Notes: generated by a model from the sequence alone, not told the origin. A DNA stretch of 64,000 bases from Vibrio ostreicida (GCF_013074385.2 NZ_JABEYA020000002.1:186001-250000), one strand, 5' to 3'; counted from the stretch's first letter, positions 19,125-31,223 are shown. Translations and numbers: made by a program.

Positions 19125-20075
19125 ATGACCGAAGAATTTAAGCACATTTCTGTATTACTTCACGAATCGATCAATGGGCTGGCCATTAAGCCTGATGGTA
19201 CCTATATTGATGGTACTTTTGGTCGTGGGGGTCATACTCGCCAAATCTTATCTCAGCTTGGAGAAAATGGTCGTCTTTTTAGTATTGACCGAGACCCTCA
19301 GGCGATTGCTGAAGCGAAGACCATTAATGATCCAAGGTTTGCTATCATCCATGGACCATTTTCTCAAATGGCAGAATATGCAAAAGAGCGTGATTTAGTT
19401 GGCCATGTCGATGGTGTTTTACTCGATTTAGGTGTTTCTTCACCGCAACTCGATGATGGAGAGAGAGGGTTTAGTTTTATGAAAGATGGGCCACTTGATA
19501 TGAGAATGGACCCCACTTCTGGAATGCCTGTCTCTCAGTGGTTAATGGACGCTGATCTTGATGACATTACTTGGGTGATTCGTGAGTTTGGAGAAGACAA
19601 ACACGCTCGCAGATTGGCCAAAGCGATCATTGCGTATCGTGAGAATGAAGAAAATGAGCCATTAATGCGCACAAGCCAATTGGCAAAGCTCATTTCTGAT
19701 GCAGCCCCTAAGAGCTTTAAAGAAAAGAAACACCCAGCGACGCGCGCTTTTCAAGCTTTTCGAATTTACATTAATAGCGAACTTGAAGAAATTGATAGTG
19801 CTTTAAAAGGCGCGTTGAGTATCTTGTCTCCTCAAGGTCGTTTATCCGTGATCAGTTTCCACTCATTAGAAGACAGAATGGTAAAACGCTTTATTCGAAA
19901 AGAAAGCAGAGGGCCTCAAGTTCCGCATGGTATTCCAATGACTGAGGCCCAAATTCAGGCACTAGGGAGCGCTAATATGAAGGCGATCGGTAAAGCCATC
20001 AAACCTTCGGTTGATGAAGTGGGTGCGAACACACGTTCACGCAGCTCTGTCCTGCGTATTGCAGAGAAACTGTAG
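19125..20075 (+). CDS. rsmH: 16S rRNA m4C1402 methyltransferase RsmH (MraW)
   Basis: N4-methylates C1402 of 16S rRNA. The start [16 protein letters not shown] is the family N-terminus and gives 316 residues. The SAM pocket shows [10 protein letters not shown] (35-44) and [11 protein letters not shown] (about 103-113); [13 protein letters not shown] lies near 263. The ATG at 19125 has only a weak Shine-Dalgarno (GAG about 11 bases away); in-frame upstream starts (ATG 19050, GTG 19104) would add non-conserved residues. It normally follows mraZ, which is absent here. Confidence 0.95.
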   Translation: MTEEFKHISVLLHESINGLAIKPDGTYIDGTFGRGGHTRQILSQLGENGRLFSIDRDPQAIAEAKTINDPRFAIIHGPFSQMAEYAKERDLVGHVDGVLLDLGVSSPQLDDGERGFSFMKDGPLDMRMDPTSGMPVSQWLMDADLDDITWVIREFGEDKHARRLAKAIIAYRENEENEPLMRTSQLAKLISDAAPKSFKEKKHPATRAFQAFRIYINSELEEIDSALKGALSILSPQGRLSVISFHSLEDRMVKRFIRKESRGPQVPHGIPMTEAQIQALGSANMKAIGKAIKPSVDEVGANTRSRSSVLRIAEKL

Positions 20076-20080
20076 CCTTA

Positions 20081-20398
20081 ATGAGTCAAAGTATGCCCAA
20101 CCTTGCTAAATTGGTAGTGCTTGATTTACTGACGGTAGGGCGGGCCCCTCTTTTATTGCTAGTGCTGATCTTTTCTTCTGCGATGGGGGTTGTTTTCACC
20201 ACTCATCACACTCGTCAGGCGATTACTGAAAAAGATCAGGCGTTAGAAGAAAGAGAGCGTTTGGACAATGAGTGGCGCAACTTGTTGTTAGAAGAGACCG
20301 CTTTGGCTGAGCACAGTCGGGTTGAAGATATGGCTCGAAGCGAGCTACAAATGAAGCGCCCAGATTCAGACAAAGAAGTGGTTATTGATCTTCCATGA
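20081..20398 (+). CDS. ftsL: cell division protein FtsL
   Basis: Bitopic membrane protein that joins FtsB and FtsQ and helps switch on FtsWI. It has a short cytoplasmic N-terminus, one membrane helix (about 22-40, PLLLLVLIFSSAMGVVFT) and a periplasmic coiled coil (45-85) rich in Glu, Arg and Leu. The 105-residue length is normal. It starts 5 bases after rsmH and overlaps ftsI by 4. Confidence 0.93.
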   Translation: MSQSMPNLAKLVVLDLLTVGRAPLLLLVLIFSSAMGVVFTTHHTRQAITEKDQALEERERLDNEWRNLLLEETALAEHSRVEDMARSELQMKRPDSDKEVVIDLP

Positions 20399-22122
20399 GT
20401 AAAATTAACGGCCCGGCATCGTCTAACAAGTCTGCAACTGAATCACCAAGCCTGATTCGTTGGCGATTCTATCTGGTATTATTTTTTGTCTTCTGTGCTT
20501 TTTTTGCATTGGTCGCGAGAATAGCCTTTATTCAGATTGTTGAACCAGATAACTTGATTCAGCAAGGTGACATGCGTTCTATACGAGCTAAGACCATTCA
20601 TTCTGCCCGAGGTATTATTTCGGATCGCAATGGTGAACCTTTAGCGGTCAGCGTCCCCGTTGAAGCGGTTTGGGCAGATCCGTCGACCATCTTAAAGCGC
20701 AAAGGCCTTGATAACCTTGATCGTTGGTACGCTTTGGCCGATGTTTTGGGTCTAGACCGACAAGAAATGATCGACAAAATTCGGAATAATCAATCTCGTC
20801 GTTTTATTTACCTTCAACGTCAGGTTAGCCCTGCGATGGCAAATTACATTAGAGAACTGAAACTTTCAGGTGTTGGACTAAGAGCCGAATCGCGTCGCTA
20901 TTATCCAACGGGTGAGGTGAGTGCTCACATTGTAGGTGTTACGGGCATTGATGGTCATGGTTTAGAAGGGGTTGAGCGTAGTTATGATAAATGGTTAACC
21001 GGAGAAGCGGGCAAGCGTATTATTCGCAAAGATCGGTATGGACGGGTTGTCGAAAATATCTCTCTTGAAGAACGAGAGGAAGGGAAGCCCCTTGAGCTTA
21101 CTATTGATCAAAGAATTCAATCTATCGCCTATCGTTCGATTAAGCAGGCCGTCGCTGATTTTCGTGCAACGTCAGGTACTGCTGTGATTTTAGATGTTAA
21201 GACAGGTGCGGTTTTGGCCATGGTTAATGCGCCATCTTATAACCCAAATAATCGTTCTGATTTGCAGTCGGCAAAGATGAGAAACCGCGCAATTACCGAT
21301 TCGTTTGAACCCGGTTCAACCGTCAAGCCATTTGTTGTCATTGCTGCTTTAGATAATGGTGTGGCCGACAAGGATACCATTATCGATACAGGAAATGGCC
21401 GAATGCGACTGGGTGGTCAGACGGTTCGTGATACGTCAAAAGTCGGTAAGGCAGATCTTACGACTATCCTAAAGAAATCCAGTAATGTTGGTGTCGCGAA
21501 ATTAGCCTTAGATATGCCCCTAGAAGCCTTGCTTGGGATGTACAGCTCGGTAGGTTTTGGCGAAATATCTGGTTTGAATTTGGTTGGGGAAACTTCAGGG
21601 ATCTTTCCTAATCGACGACGCTGGTCTAAGTTTGAAATCGCGACACTGGCATTTGGTTATGGGCTTTCTATTACGCCGCTCCAATTGGCTCACGCCTACG
21701 CTACGCTGGGCAACTACGGTCAATATCAACCCATTCATATTATTGAAAGTAATCAGCAGGATTTGTCGCGTCAGGTGATGGATAAGGAACACGCCCGCAT
21801 GGTACTTGAAATGCTCGAAACCGTTACTCAACCCGGGGGGACGGCCAAAAAAGCGGCCGTTTCTGGGTACCGAGTTGCGGCGAAAACAGGGACTTCACGT
21901 AAAGCTATTGCGGGTGGGTATGGTGATGAGTATTTCGTTTATACCGCGGGTGTTGCACCTGTGAGTGATCCCCGAGTCGCCATTGTCGTGCTCGTCAATG
22001 AACCTCAGGGGGATAGTTATTATGGCGGTTCAGTTGCAGGGCCAGTTTTTTCTGAAATTCTAAAAGGAACACTGCAAATTTTGAATGTCGCACCTGACGA
22101 AAATCGATTTAAAGAACAATAG
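20395..22122 (+). CDS. ftsI: septal peptidoglycan transpeptidase FtsI (PBP3)
   Basis: Class B penicillin-binding protein that crosslinks septal peptidoglycan with FtsW. An N-terminal membrane helix (25-46) is followed by the pedestal domain and the transpeptidase, with active-site Ser308 in STVK (308-311), SSN (362-364) and KTGT (497-500). The 575 residues match E. coli PBP3; the mature C-terminus may be trimmed. It overlaps ftsL by 4 bases and precedes murE by 12. Confidence 0.97.
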   Translation: MSKINGPASSNKSATESPSLIRWRFYLVLFFVFCAFFALVARIAFIQIVEPDNLIQQGDMRSIRAKTIHSARGIISDRNGEPLAVSVPVEAVWADPSTILKRKGLDNLDRWYALADVLGLDRQEMIDKIRNNQSRRFIYLQRQVSPAMANYIRELKLSGVGLRAESRRYYPTGEVSAHIVGVTGIDGHGLEGVERSYDKWLTGEAGKRIIRKDRYGRVVENISLEEREEGKPLELTIDQRIQSIAYRSIKQAVADFRATSGTAVILDVKTGAVLAMVNAPSYNPNNRSDLQSAKMRNRAITDSFEPGSTVKPFVVIAALDNGVADKDTIIDTGNGRMRLGGQTVRDTSKVGKADLTTILKKSSNVGVAKLALDMPLEALLGMYSSVGFGEISGLNLVGETSGIFPNRRRWSKFEIATLAFGYGLSITPLQLAHAYATLGNYGQYQPIHIIESNQQDLSRQVMDKEHARMVLEMLETVTQPGGTAKKAAVSGYRVAAKTGTSRKAIAGGYGDEYFVYTAGVAPVSDPRVAIVVLVNEPQGDSYYGGSVAGPVFSEILKGTLQILNVAPDENRFKEQ

Positions 22123-22134
22123 GTAATAAGCTTT

Positions 22135-23619
22135 ATGTCTAAAGGATTGACACTTGCCAACCTGCTTGCACCATGGGTTGATTTGTCCTCTCACGTAAGC
22201 GCTAATGTTGTCATAGATAGGCTGGAATTAGACAGCCGTAGAATTGCTCAAGGCGCCACTTTTATTGCTATACAGGGCCATGAGATTGACGGTAGAACTT
22301 TTATAGGTGCGGCCGTTGAAAAGGGGGCGAATGCCATCATTGCTCAGGCTTGTCAGAAAAAACCCCATGGCTGTGTCCAAATTATTGCAGAAACCCCGAT
22401 CGTTTATATTCAAAATCTGAACGCTCACCTTTCATCGCTCGCCAACCATTGGTTACCGCTAAAAGACAATCGTTTGATCGGAGTGACGGGAACCAATGGA
22501 AAAACGACAATCACTCAGTTGATTGCGCAGTGGCTAGGACTCATTGGTCAACGAGCGGCAGTTTTGGGTACAGCAGGAAACGGTTTTCTCGATGGTTTGG
22601 AGCCGACCTTGAACACGACGGGGAGTGCGATAGAGATTCAGCAAGCGCTGAGCAAGTATGAAAATCAAGGCGCAAGGTTTACGGCTATGGAAATTTCGTC
22701 CCATGGTTTGGTACAAGGCAGAGTCAGTGCGCTTCCCTTTGCGATTGGGGTATTTTCTAACCTCAGCCGTGATCATCTGGATTATCACGGTACTATGGCC
22801 GACTATGCGCAAGCTAAACTTTCGTTGTTTACGCAACATGATTGCGCTAAAAAGGTGATTAATGTTGATGATCCGATTGGGGCCGAGTGGATTAGACATC
22901 TTGATAATGCGATTCCTGTTACACTTTCTTCGGCCGACGCCAAAACAGGGGTTTACGCTGAGCGAGTGGCGTATTCACAACAGGGTATTACGCTAGACTT
23001 CGCAGGGGATTTTGGTAGGGGTCGTTTAACCTTACCCTTAATTGGGGAGTTTAATGCCAGTAATGCATTGGTTGCATTAGCGACGTTGTTGGCGCTTGGG
23101 ATGAGAAAACAAGCATTAATTGACACCTCGGCTCAGCTAAAACCAGTACTAGGTCGAATGGAGCTTTTTACCGCAAAGGGTAAAGCTCAAATCGTAGTTG
23201 ATTACGCCCATACACCAGATGCGTTAGAAAAAGCACTGTTAGCATTAAAAGTGCATTGTCGAGGAAAACTTTGGGTGATCTTTGGCTGTGGCGGTGAGCG
23301 TGATGTAGGTAAGCGCCCTATGATGGCGTCAATCGCGGAGCGTTTTGCCGATAGAGTGATATTAACCGAAGATAACCCTCGGAGTGAATGCCCAGTTTCT
23401 ATTATGAGTGATATGTTAGCGGGCTTGGAGAATCCTGATGGCGTGAAAGTGGAACACGATCGTTTCCTTGCCTTAGAGTACGCCGTTAAACACAGCCACC
23501 CAAGCGACATCATTTTGCTCGCTGGCAAAGGGCACGAAGATTATCAAGTACTAGCAAAGGGGCGTGTGGACTATTCAGATCGTGAATCTGCACAACAGAT
23601 TTTAGGTATAATATTATGA
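22135..23619 (+). CDS. murE: UDP-MurNAc-tripeptide synthetase MurE
   Basis: ATP-dependent ligase adding meso-diaminopimelate to UDP-MurNAc-L-Ala-D-Glu. The P-loop is GTNGKTT (119-125), and DNPR (413-416) is the meso-DAP selectivity motif, so the cell wall is the usual gram-negative type. The Mur ligase N, central and C domains are all present in 494 residues. Overlaps murF by 4 bases. Confidence 0.97.
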   Translation: MSKGLTLANLLAPWVDLSSHVSANVVIDRLELDSRRIAQGATFIAIQGHEIDGRTFIGAAVEKGANAIIAQACQKKPHGCVQIIAETPIVYIQNLNAHLSSLANHWLPLKDNRLIGVTGTNGKTTITQLIAQWLGLIGQRAAVLGTAGNGFLDGLEPTLNTTGSAIEIQQALSKYENQGARFTAMEISSHGLVQGRVSALPFAIGVFSNLSRDHLDYHGTMADYAQAKLSLFTQHDCAKKVINVDDPIGAEWIRHLDNAIPVTLSSADAKTGVYAERVAYSQQGITLDFAGDFGRGRLTLPLIGEFNASNALVALATLLALGMRKQALIDTSAQLKPVLGRMELFTAKGKAQIVVDYAHTPDALEKALLALKVHCRGKLWVIFGCGGERDVGKRPMMASIAERFADRVILTEDNPRSECPVSIMSDMLAGLENPDGVKVEHDRFLALEYAVKHSHPSDIILLAGKGHEDYQVLAKGRVDYSDRESAQQILGIIL

Positions 23620-24974
23620 TTACATTAATGTTATCTCAGCTCGTCGATATATTAGGTGCCCAGCATATCGGCGATGATATTGCGATTACCTCGGTATCAA
23701 CGGATACAAGAAACATAGAATCAGGTGCGCTTTTTGTGGCGCTGGTGGGCCAACAATTTGATGCACACCATTTTACTCGCCAAGCTGTGGAACAGGGGGC
23801 AGGCGCACTTTTGGTGAGTCAGCCGGTAGACGATAGCGTTCCTCAGCTCTTGGTGGATGATACTAAGCTTGCCTTGGGGAAACTTGGCCAGTTTGTTCAT
23901 CGTTTATGCCAAACGCCGACGGTTGCGATAACAGGAAGCTGCGGAAAAACGACCGTCAAGGAGATGGTCGCGAGTATCATGGCGCAAAAAGGTCAGGTGT
24001 TGTTTACCGCGGGCAATTTTAATAATGACATTGGTGTGCCACTGACATTACTGCGCTCTCAGCTGGACGATGATTTTGCTGTGATTGAACTTGGGGCAAA
24101 CCATAAGGGTGAGATTGCGTATACGACTCGGTTGGTCCAGCCGGACATTGCCTTGGTTAATAACGTTGCCGCTGCTCATCTAGAAGGTTTTGGATCGATC
24201 ACAGGTGTCAAAGAGGCAAAGGGTGAAATCTATCAGGGTCTTAAGCCAGGTTCGGTTGCGATAGTTAATCTGGACAGCCATGGCGGTGAATATTGGCAGA
24301 ATGTGCTCTCTGACAAAACGGTAAAGACATTTTCACTTGCTGATAACAGTGCGGATTATAAAGCACGTAATGTGATGATAAAGACCAGTGGCGAAGCGTC
24401 TTTTCTTTTGGAAGGACCTGACTTGGCGTTTGATGTTGCTCTGGGAATTATCGGTCGACACAATGTTTCAAATGCTTTGGCGGCTGCGGCGCTTTCATTT
24501 GAATTGGGGGCCACGCAGCAAATGGTCGTGTCAGGTCTAGCGAACTTATCGAAAGTGAAGGGACGAGTTGAAACGGTGATACTTAATGACCAAATAAAAC
24601 TGATTGATGACACTTATAATGCTAGCGTTCCTGCGATGAAATCGGCTGTCGATATTTTGAGCCACTTTAAAGGTGAACGTTGGTTGATTTTAGGTAATAT
24701 GGCGGAGTTAGGTGCGGAAAGTCTTGCACTTCACCGTCAAGTCGGGGAACATGCGGCCCCATTTAACTTTGAACATGTGCTGACCTATGGCCCTGACGCT
24801 AGAGTGATCAGTGATGTTTGTAAAGGCATGCACTTTGATACCCATAACAGCATGATTGATTTTATTAAGCAGCAGCTGAGTCAGCGCAGTGAACCTCAAA
24901 CTTTATTGGTGAAAGGTGCACTAAGTTCAGGGATGAGCAAGGTTACAGCTGCTTTGAAGGAGATATATACATGA
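23616..24974 (+). CDS. murF: UDP-MurNAc-pentapeptide ligase MurF
   Basis: Adds D-Ala-D-Ala to the tripeptide precursor, completing the cytoplasmic pentapeptide. The P-loop is GSCGKTT (107-113), typical of Mur[12 protein letters not shown] follows at about 137, and the central domain continues with [11 protein letters not shown]. The 452 residues are standard. It overlaps both murE and mraY by 4 bases, so translation along the block is probably coupled. Its D-Ala-D-Ala substrate must come from a ddl gene outside this window. Confidence 0.97.
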   Translation: MITLMLSQLVDILGAQHIGDDIAITSVSTDTRNIESGALFVALVGQQFDAHHFTRQAVEQGAGALLVSQPVDDSVPQLLVDDTKLALGKLGQFVHRLCQTPTVAITGSCGKTTVKEMVASIMAQKGQVLFTAGNFNNDIGVPLTLLRSQLDDDFAVIELGANHKGEIAYTTRLVQPDIALVNNVAAAHLEGFGSITGVKEAKGEIYQGLKPGSVAIVNLDSHGGEYWQNVLSDKTVKTFSLADNSADYKARNVMIKTSGEASFLLEGPDLAFDVALGIIGRHNVSNALAAAALSFELGATQQMVVSGLANLSKVKGRVETVILNDQIKLIDDTYNASVPAMKSAVDILSHFKGERWLILGNMAELGAESLALHRQVGEHAAPFNFEHVLTYGPDARVISDVCKGMHFDTHNSMIDFIKQQLSQRSEPQTLLVKGALSSGMSKVTAALKEIYT

Positions 24975-26053
24975 TAATTTGGCTTGCAGAGCTTCTACAG
25001 CCATACTTTTCATTCTTCCGTTTGTTCGAATACTTATCGTTTCGTGCCATCGTAAGCGTTTTAACTGCCTTAGGTCTGTCTCTCTGGATGGGCCCCAAAA
25101 TGATCCGTCGTCTGCAGATGTTACAAATCGGTCAGGTTGTACGTAATGAAGGCCCAGAGTCTCATTTTAGTAAACGTGGTACTCCTACCATGGGCGGAAT
25201 AATGATCTTAACCGCCATTGCAACCACGGTCCTGCTTTGGGCGGACTTATCTAACCCTTATGTATGGGCCGTCCTTGCGGTGCTGATTGGCTATGGCGTC
25301 ATTGGTTTTGTCGATGACTACCGAAAAGTGGTACATAAAAATACGGACGGCTTGATTGCGCGTTGGAAATACTTTTGGCAGTCAGCGATTGCGATTGTCG
25401 TTGCTTTTGCGCTCTATGCGCATGGCAAAGACACGGCAGCGACGCAATTGGTCATCCCATTCTTTAAAGATATCATGCCTCAATTGGGATTGTTTTATGT
25501 CGTTCTTTCCTATTTCGTGATTGTTGGGACCAGTAACGCCGTTAATTTAACGGATGGTCTGGATGGCCTTGCCATTATGCCGACGGTATTGGTGTCTGCG
25601 GGTTTTGCCGTCATTGCTTGGGCGACGGGTAATGTCAACTTTGCTAACTACCTGCATATTCCTTATATCCCTTATACTTCAGAGCTTGTCGTAGTATGTA
25701 CTGCTATGGTGGGAGCAGGCCTTGGTTTTCTTTGGTTTAATACCTATCCCGCTCAGGTATTTATGGGTGATGTCGGTTCTTTAGCACTCGGTGGTGCGTT
25801 GGGAACGATCGCGGTTTTGGTTCGTCAAGAGTTTGTTTTAGTGATTATGGGTGGTGTTTTTGTCATGGAAACGCTGTCGGTTATCCTCCAAGTTGGATCG
25901 TATAAGCTTCGAGGACAGAGAATTTTTCGTATGGCACCGATTCATCATCATTACGAACTGAAAGGATGGCCGGAGCCAAGGGTTATCGTACGGTTCTGGA
26001 TCATCTCAATCATGCTCGTGTTGATTGGTTTGGCCACACTAAAAGTACGCTAA
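24971..26053 (+). CDS. mraY: phospho-MurNAc-pentapeptide transferase MraY
   Basis: Integral membrane enzyme that transfers phospho-MurNAc-pentapeptide to undecaprenyl phosphate, forming lipid I. About ten membrane segments are visible over 360 residues. Conserved cytoplasmic loops include GTPTMGG (near 70), [10 protein letters not shown] (115-124) with the paired Asp, [10 protein letters not shown] (near 191), GDVGSLALG (near 267) and the HHHYE motif (near 324). It overlaps murF by 4 bases and precedes murD by 18. Confidence 0.97.
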   Translation: MIIWLAELLQPYFSFFRLFEYLSFRAIVSVLTALGLSLWMGPKMIRRLQMLQIGQVVRNEGPESHFSKRGTPTMGGIMILTAIATTVLLWADLSNPYVWAVLAVLIGYGVIGFVDDYRKVVHKNTDGLIARWKYFWQSAIAIVVAFALYAHGKDTAATQLVIPFFKDIMPQLGLFYVVLSYFVIVGTSNAVNLTDGLDGLAIMPTVLVSAGFAVIAWATGNVNFANYLHIPYIPYTSELVVVCTAMVGAGLGFLWFNTYPAQVFMGDVGSLALGGALGTIAVLVRQEFVLVIMGGVFVMETLSVILQVGSYKLRGQRIFRMAPIHHHYELKGWPEPRVIVRFWIISIMLVLIGLATLKVR

Positions 26054-26071
26054 GGGAAACAATATACCATT

Positions 26072-27391
26072 ATGGGTCGTTGGCAAAATATACATAATGT
26101 CGTTGTTGTTGGTCTTGGCGTAACCGGATTGTCGGTTGTAAACTACCTAACAGCATTGCCTTTTGATTTATCTGTTCACGTCATTGACACTCGGGATGCC
26201 CCCCCTGGGAAAAAAGAGCTACCTCCTCATGTGACACTTCACACAGGAAGCTGGAACATAGGCTGGTTACTCAATGCGGATCTCGTTGTTGTTAATCCTG
26301 GAATTGCACTAGCCACCCCTGCAATACAGCAAGTTCTTCGAGCAGGGATTACTGTAGTTGGTGACATTGAATTATTTGCTTGGCAAGTTGATAAGCCTGT
26401 TTTGGCGATAACGGGTTCAAATGGTAAAAGTACAGTGACCGAGCTCGCTGGACTCGTGGCCAGTGCTGCAGGCGTCAATGTGGCCATTGGTGGTAATATT
26501 GGTGTCCCAGCTTTGGATTTGCTTGAACGAGAAGCTGATCTCTATATCTTAGAGTTGTCGAGCTTTCAGTTGGAAACGACATCGAGCCTATCTCTCGTCG
26601 CTGCGGCATTTCTGAATTTGTCAGAAGACCATATGGATCGTTATCGCGATATGGAAGATTATCGTCAGGCCAAATTACGTATTTTTGACCATGCTCAGGT
26701 GTGTATTGTCAATGCTGATGACACCGCCACTTATCCAGATGACCACTTAAGTACTGTCGTTGAGTTCAGCTTAAATCAAAGAGTTAAGTATCATGTTGAA
26801 CTCATTGAACAAACTGAATACTTGTGTCGCGATAATGTCCCTATTTTGTCCTGCGATGAACTTAGCCTTGTTGGCCGACACAATATTGCTAACGCGCTTG
26901 TGGTGATTGCGTTACTTACTCAGGCTAATGTGGATGTTTCTCGTGGGTTGGATGCTCTGCGCCGATATCAAGGACTTGCCCATAGGTGTCAGTTGGTTGG
27001 AGAGTCTCGAGGCGTTAAATGGATCAATGATTCAAAGGCAACGAATGTGGCCAGCACGCTTGCTGCATTATCGGGATTGAAACTTAAAGGCCGCCTCTAC
27101 CTTTTGGCTGGGGGAGACGGAAAAGGCGCAGACTTTTCTCAATTGCAAGCACCTCTGTCCTTACTCAATGTCCAATTGTGCTGTTTTGGCTCGGATGGTG
27201 ATAAGCTAATGCCATTGCATCCCGAGGCTAAACGTTTCGCGACGATGCAAGAAAGTGTTGAATGGATTTGTACACAAGTGCAAGACGGTGATATGGTCAT
27301 GCTGTCTCCCGCATGCGCCAGTTTTGACCAATTTAAAAATTTCATGGTTCGCGGTGATGCCTTCGTTGAGCTTGTTAAACAGTATGCGTAA
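26072..27391 (+). CDS. murD: UDP-MurNAc-L-Ala:D-Glu ligase MurD
   Basis: Adds D-glutamate to UDP-MurNAc-L-Ala. The N-terminal Rossmann-like domain begins [12 protein letters not shown]; the P-loop is GSNGKST (115-121); NDSKATN near 313 and the C-terminal [10 protein letters not shown] motif are characteristic of MurD. 439 residues, normal. Between mraY and ftsW as in other gammaproteobacteria. Confidence 0.97.
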   Translation: MGRWQNIHNVVVVGLGVTGLSVVNYLTALPFDLSVHVIDTRDAPPGKKELPPHVTLHTGSWNIGWLLNADLVVVNPGIALATPAIQQVLRAGITVVGDIELFAWQVDKPVLAITGSNGKSTVTELAGLVASAAGVNVAIGGNIGVPALDLLEREADLYILELSSFQLETTSSLSLVAAAFLNLSEDHMDRYRDMEDYRQAKLRIFDHAQVCIVNADDTATYPDDHLSTVVEFSLNQRVKYHVELIEQTEYLCRDNVPILSCDELSLVGRHNIANALVVIALLTQANVDVSRGLDALRRYQGLAHRCQLVGESRGVKWINDSKATNVASTLAALSGLKLKGRLYLLAGGDGKGADFSQLQAPLSLLNVQLCCFGSDGDKLMPLHPEAKRFATMQESVEWICTQVQDGDMVMLSPACASFDQFKNFMVRGDAFVELVKQYA

Positions 27392-27405
27392 TAGAGCGAG
27401 TCACT

Positions 27406-28605
27406 ATGCTGATGAAAGGTTTCCTACCAAACTTTAATCGTTGGTTGACGACATCTTCACCAAAAACTCTATTCGATCGCCAGTTAGTGTGGATCTCTCT
27501 GTGTTTGATGCTGACGGGCTTAGTCATCGTCACATCGGCTTCTTTTCCCATTAGTTCACGTCTGACAGAGCAACCTTTCCATTTTATGTTTCGCCATGCG
27601 CTCTTTTTGGTCATGGCCTTATCTGCTGCGAGTGTCATTCTTCAGATCCCTCTTAGAAAATGGTTTGAATACAGCTCGTTATTACTGGGTGTATCAATAT
27701 TCCTTTTGATAGTGGTGTTATTGGCGGGAAAATCCGTTAACGGAGCTTCTCGTTGGATCCCTTTAGGACTGTTCAATCTCCAGCCTGCTGAAGTTGCAAA
27801 GCTATCCTTGTTCATTTTTATGTCGGGTTATTTGGTGCGTAAACATGAGGAAGTGAGATCGAGTTTTTTTGGAGGGTTTATCAAACCCATTATCGTCTTT
27901 GGAACTTTAGCAAGCCTATTATTACTCCAGCCTGATTTGGGCACGGTTGTTGTTATGCTAGTGACTCTATTTGGCATGTTGTTCATTGCTGGCGCTAAGT
28001 TAACTCAGTTTCTTGCCTTGATGGTGGTAGGGATTGTTTCCGTGGTAGGCTTGATTTTGCTTGAGCCCTATCGAATGCGCAGAGTTACGTCATTTCTTGA
28101 TCCTTGGGAAGACCCGTTTGGCAGCGGTTACCAACTGACTCAATCTTTGATGGCGTTTGGCCGAGGGGAATGGTTCGGTCAAGGGCTTGGTAACTCGATT
28201 CAAAAACTCGAATACCTGCCTGAGGCTCATACTGATTTTGTCTTTGCGGTATTGGCAGAAGAACTCGGTTTTATTGGCGTTGTTTTGGTTTTACTCCTGA
28301 TTTTTAGTCTGGTTGTGAAAGCCATTTTTATTGGACGTAAAGCCTTTGACCATCGTCAACTGTTCGGTGGGTATCTCGCTTTTGGTATTGGAATCTGGTT
28401 TGCGTTTCAAAGTTTAGTGAATGTTGGTGCTGCCGCTGGTCTCGTTCCAACAAAGGGGTTAACACTGCCTTTGATCAGTTACGGGGGCTCAAGCCTTATT
28501 GTGATGACGGTTGCCGTGTCTATTTTATTGCGTATCGATCATGAATGTCGTTTGGTCGACCAAGAAAGTATTACGAAACAGAAAGAAGATCATGAAAAAG
28601 AATAA
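27406..28605 (+). CDS. ftsW: septal peptidoglycan polymerase FtsW
   Basis: SEDS-family glycosyltransferase that polymerises lipid II at the septum, acting with FtsI. About ten membrane helices are visible. Conserved parts include GASRWIPLG (near 115), QPDLGT (near 177), the catalytic-region sequence [17 protein letters not shown] (near 272) and the C-terminal GGSS motif in SYGGSS (near 360). 399 residues; an alternative ATG lies two codons in. The 3' end overlaps murG by 14 bases. Confidence 0.96.
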   Translation: MLMKGFLPNFNRWLTTSSPKTLFDRQLVWISLCLMLTGLVIVTSASFPISSRLTEQPFHFMFRHALFLVMALSAASVILQIPLRKWFEYSSLLLGVSIFLLIVVLLAGKSVNGASRWIPLGLFNLQPAEVAKLSLFIFMSGYLVRKHEEVRSSFFGGFIKPIIVFGTLASLLLLQPDLGTVVVMLVTLFGMLFIAGAKLTQFLALMVVGIVSVVGLILLEPYRMRRVTSFLDPWEDPFGSGYQLTQSLMAFGRGEWFGQGLGNSIQKLEYLPEAHTDFVFAVLAEELGFIGVVLVLLLIFSLVVKAIFIGRKAFDHRQLFGGYLAFGIGIWFAFQSLVNVGAAAGLVPTKGLTLPLISYGGSSLIVMTVAVSILLRIDHECRLVDQESITKQKEDHEKE

Positions 28606-29653
28606 ACGTTTAATGGTGATGGCTGGCGGGACTGGAGGGCATGTCTTTCCGGGATTGGCCGTCGCAAAAAAACTTCAGCAACAGGGCTGGGAGATCCGCT
28701 GGTTAGGCACTGCCGATCGAATGGAAGCTGAATTGGTTCCCAAATATGGTATTGAGATAGACTTTATTAAGGTCAAAGCGCTTCGTGGAAAGGGGGTTGT
28801 CGGTTTTCTCAAAGCTCCTTTTCAGATTATAAAGGCGATTCTTCAGGCCAAGAAACATATGCAGCAATGGAAGCCTGATGCCGTCCTAGGTATGGGAGGC
28901 TATGTCAGTGGACCAGGGGGCGTTGCGGCGAAAATACTTGGGATTCCGATTGTTTTACATGAACAAAACGCGGTGGCTGGCTTGACAAATCGTTGGCTGT
29001 CACACTTGGCTTCTGTCGTATTTCAGGCATTTCCTGGCGCCTTTAAACAGGCTGAGGTGGTTGGTAATCCAGTACGTGAAGACGTCGCTTCTATGCCTGA
29101 ACCAGCCAAAAGAATGGCAAAGCGTCAAGGTAAGATTCGACTCCTTGTCATGGGGGGAAGTCAAGGCGCTCAGATTTTAAACCGAACTATGCCCGCTGTC
29201 ATGGCCAATCTAGGTGGTGGCTATGAAGTTTGGCATCAGGCAGGAAAAGATAAGCAGGAAGAGGTTGATGCCGCCTACCAAGAACTCAATGTTGAGTGTT
29301 TTCAAGTTTCTGAATTTATTGATGAAATGTCAGAGGCCTATGAGTGGGCGGATTTATTGGTCTGCCGGTCTGGTGCGCTGACTGTTTCTGAAGTTTGCGC
29401 GGCCGGTGTTGGTGCTATTTTCGTCCCATTTATGCATAAGGACAGGCAGCAGGCCCTAAATGCTGAGCATTTAGTTGAGTGTGGAGCTGCGAAAATGATA
29501 GAGCAACCCGTTCTGACCACTGAGACCTTGACGCATCTGATTCAGCAGTTTGATCGCCGGGAAATTCTAGATATGGCGACGAAAGCTAAAGCCGCAGCAA
29601 AGCTCGACGCCGATACCCGAGTGGCTGAAGCCATTATTGCGTTAACGAATTAA
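28592..29653 (+). CDS. murG: lipid II synthase MurG
   Basis: Peripheral membrane GT-B glycosyltransferase adding GlcNAc to lipid I. The ATG at 28592, preceded by GAAAGAAG, gives [21 protein letters not shown], with the GGTGGH donor/acceptor loop at 12-17 as in the family; a longer in-frame start inside ftsW is not conserved. HEQNAVAG (near 126) and the C-domain GGSQGAQ (near 190) are intact. 353 residues. Confidence 0.96.
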   Translation: MKKNKRLMVMAGGTGGHVFPGLAVAKKLQQQGWEIRWLGTADRMEAELVPKYGIEIDFIKVKALRGKGVVGFLKAPFQIIKAILQAKKHMQQWKPDAVLGMGGYVSGPGGVAAKILGIPIVLHEQNAVAGLTNRWLSHLASVVFQAFPGAFKQAEVVGNPVREDVASMPEPAKRMAKRQGKIRLLVMGGSQGAQILNRTMPAVMANLGGGYEVWHQAGKDKQEEVDAAYQELNVECFQVSEFIDEMSEAYEWADLLVCRSGALTVSEVCAAGVGAIFVPFMHKDRQQALNAEHLVECGAAKMIEQPVLTTETLTHLIQQFDRREILDMATKAKAAAKLDADTRVAEAIIALTN

Positions 29654-29665
29654 CGAGAAAAAACA

Positions 29666-31126
29666 ATGACAATTCAACATACTCAAGATTTAGCCCAAAT
29701 TCGCGCTATGGTTCCGGAGATGCGCCGAGTGAAATGCATCCATTTTGTCGGCATTGGTGGTGCGGGGATGAGCGGTATTGCTGAGGTGCTGCTGAACGAA
29801 GGCTATCAGATCACGGGGTCTGATTTAGCGGAAAATTCAGTAACCAAACGACTGACTGAAAAAGGCGCTACGGTTTTTGTTGGCCACTCGGACACGAATG
29901 TAATTCACGCGAGTGTCGTCGTGGTCTCCACCGCTATCAATGAAGAAAACCCAGAGATTAAAGCCGCAAGAATGTCCCGAATACCTGTGGTTCGCCGAGC
30001 GGAAATGCTGGCGGAGTTGATGCGTTTTCGTCATGGAATTGCTGTGGCAGGAACCCATGGGAAAACAACAACGACGGCCTTGGTGACTCAAATATATTCT
30101 GAAGCGGGGCTCGATCCGACATTTGTTAATGGGGGGGTAGTTAAGAGTGCTGGTACCAATGCTCGCTTAGGCTCTAGTCGTATATTAATCGCAGAAGCGG
30201 ACGAAAGTGACGCCTCTTTCCTCCATTTACAACCAATGGTCAGTATCGTAACGAATATTGAAGCTGATCATATGGATACCTATGGCGGTGACTTCGAAAC
30301 ACTTAAGCAGACTTTTATTGATTTCCTTCATAACCTTCCGTTTTATGGGCAGGCGATCGTGTGTATTGATGATCCGGTCGTTCGTGAGTTAATCCCAAGG
30401 ATCAGTCGACAGGTGATAACCTATGGTTTTTCAGAAGAGGCTGATGTTAAGATTGAAAACTATCAACAAAAAGGACAGCAAGGTCAGTTTACCGTTGTAC
30501 GAGAAGGCGAAGAAAAACTCGAGATTACCCTCAATATTCCGGGCCGTCATAATGCGTTGAATGCTGCGGCAGCGATTGCTGTTGCAACCGAAGATGATGT
30601 GAATGATGAAGCAATTTTAAAAGCAATGGCTGGAACACAAGGGACGGGAAGACGTTTTGAACACCTCGGTGAGTTTGAAACGGGCAATGGTTGTGCCATG
30701 CTTGTCGATGACTATGGCCACCATCCGACAGAGGTCGACGTTACCATTCACGCTGCGAGAAATGGTTGGAGTGGCAAACGATTAGTTATGATTTTCCAGC
30801 CTCATCGATACAGCCGAACTCGAGATTTATATGACGACTTTACCAATGTGTTAGAGCAAGTAGACGTATTATTAATGCTTGATGTTTATTCGGCGGGAGA
30901 GAAACCGATTGCGGGTGCGGATGGCAGAGCATTGTGCAGAACGATTCGCAGTCGCGGGAAACTTGACCCTATTTTTATTTCAGATGGAAAAACGCTACCT
31001 TCTGTTTTAGCGAATGTTTTGCAAGATGGTGACTTAGTTCTAACGCAGGGCGCTGGCGATATTGGTAAAATAGCCAAACAGCTCGCGGGTTTCGAACTCA
31101 ATGTGATTAAGATGCAAGAGGCTTAG
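29666..31126 (+). CDS. murC: UDP-MurNAc:L-alanine ligase MurC
   Basis: First Mur ligase, adding L-alanine to UDP-MurNAc. The UDP-binding motif [14 protein letters not shown] (27-40) and P-loop GTHGKTTT (129-136) are complete; [10 protein letters not shown] and the C-terminal [10 protein letters not shown] follow. 486 residues, normal. Its 3' side is unusual for the cluster: no ddl gene follows, only a 161-base gap with a promoter before ftsQ. Confidence 0.97.
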   Translation: MTIQHTQDLAQIRAMVPEMRRVKCIHFVGIGGAGMSGIAEVLLNEGYQITGSDLAENSVTKRLTEKGATVFVGHSDTNVIHASVVVVSTAINEENPEIKAARMSRIPVVRRAEMLAELMRFRHGIAVAGTHGKTTTTALVTQIYSEAGLDPTFVNGGVVKSAGTNARLGSSRILIAEADESDASFLHLQPMVSIVTNIEADHMDTYGGDFETLKQTFIDFLHNLPFYGQAIVCIDDPVVRELIPRISRQVITYGFSEEADVKIENYQQKGQQGQFTVVREGEEKLEITLNIPGRHNALNAAAAIAVATEDDVNDEAILKAMAGTQGTGRRFEHLGEFETGNGCAMLVDDYGHHPTEVDVTIHAARNGWSGKRLVMIFQPHRYSRTRDLYDDFTNVLEQVDVLLMLDVYSAGEKPIAGADGRALCRTIRSRGKLDPIFISDGKTLPSVLANVLQDGDLVLTQGAGDIGKIAKQLAGFELNVIKMQEA

Positions 31127-31195
31127 TTGAAAGGCGGTATTTTGGGTGTTTAACGTAATTTATGTAATTAAAATGCGATTTCTCAATTTCATTGT

Positions 31196-31223
31196 TTGAT
31201 ACTTTGAAACACGCCAGTATAAT
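31196..31223 (+). promoter_or_regulatory. internal dcw promoter before ftsQ
   Basis: TTGATA (31196-31201), a 16-base spacer and a perfect TATAAT (31218-31223). It lies in the gap where ddlB occurs in E. coli and would start an ftsQAZ transcript near 31230, with a leader of about 58-79 bases depending on the ftsQ start codon. Confidence 0.75.
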
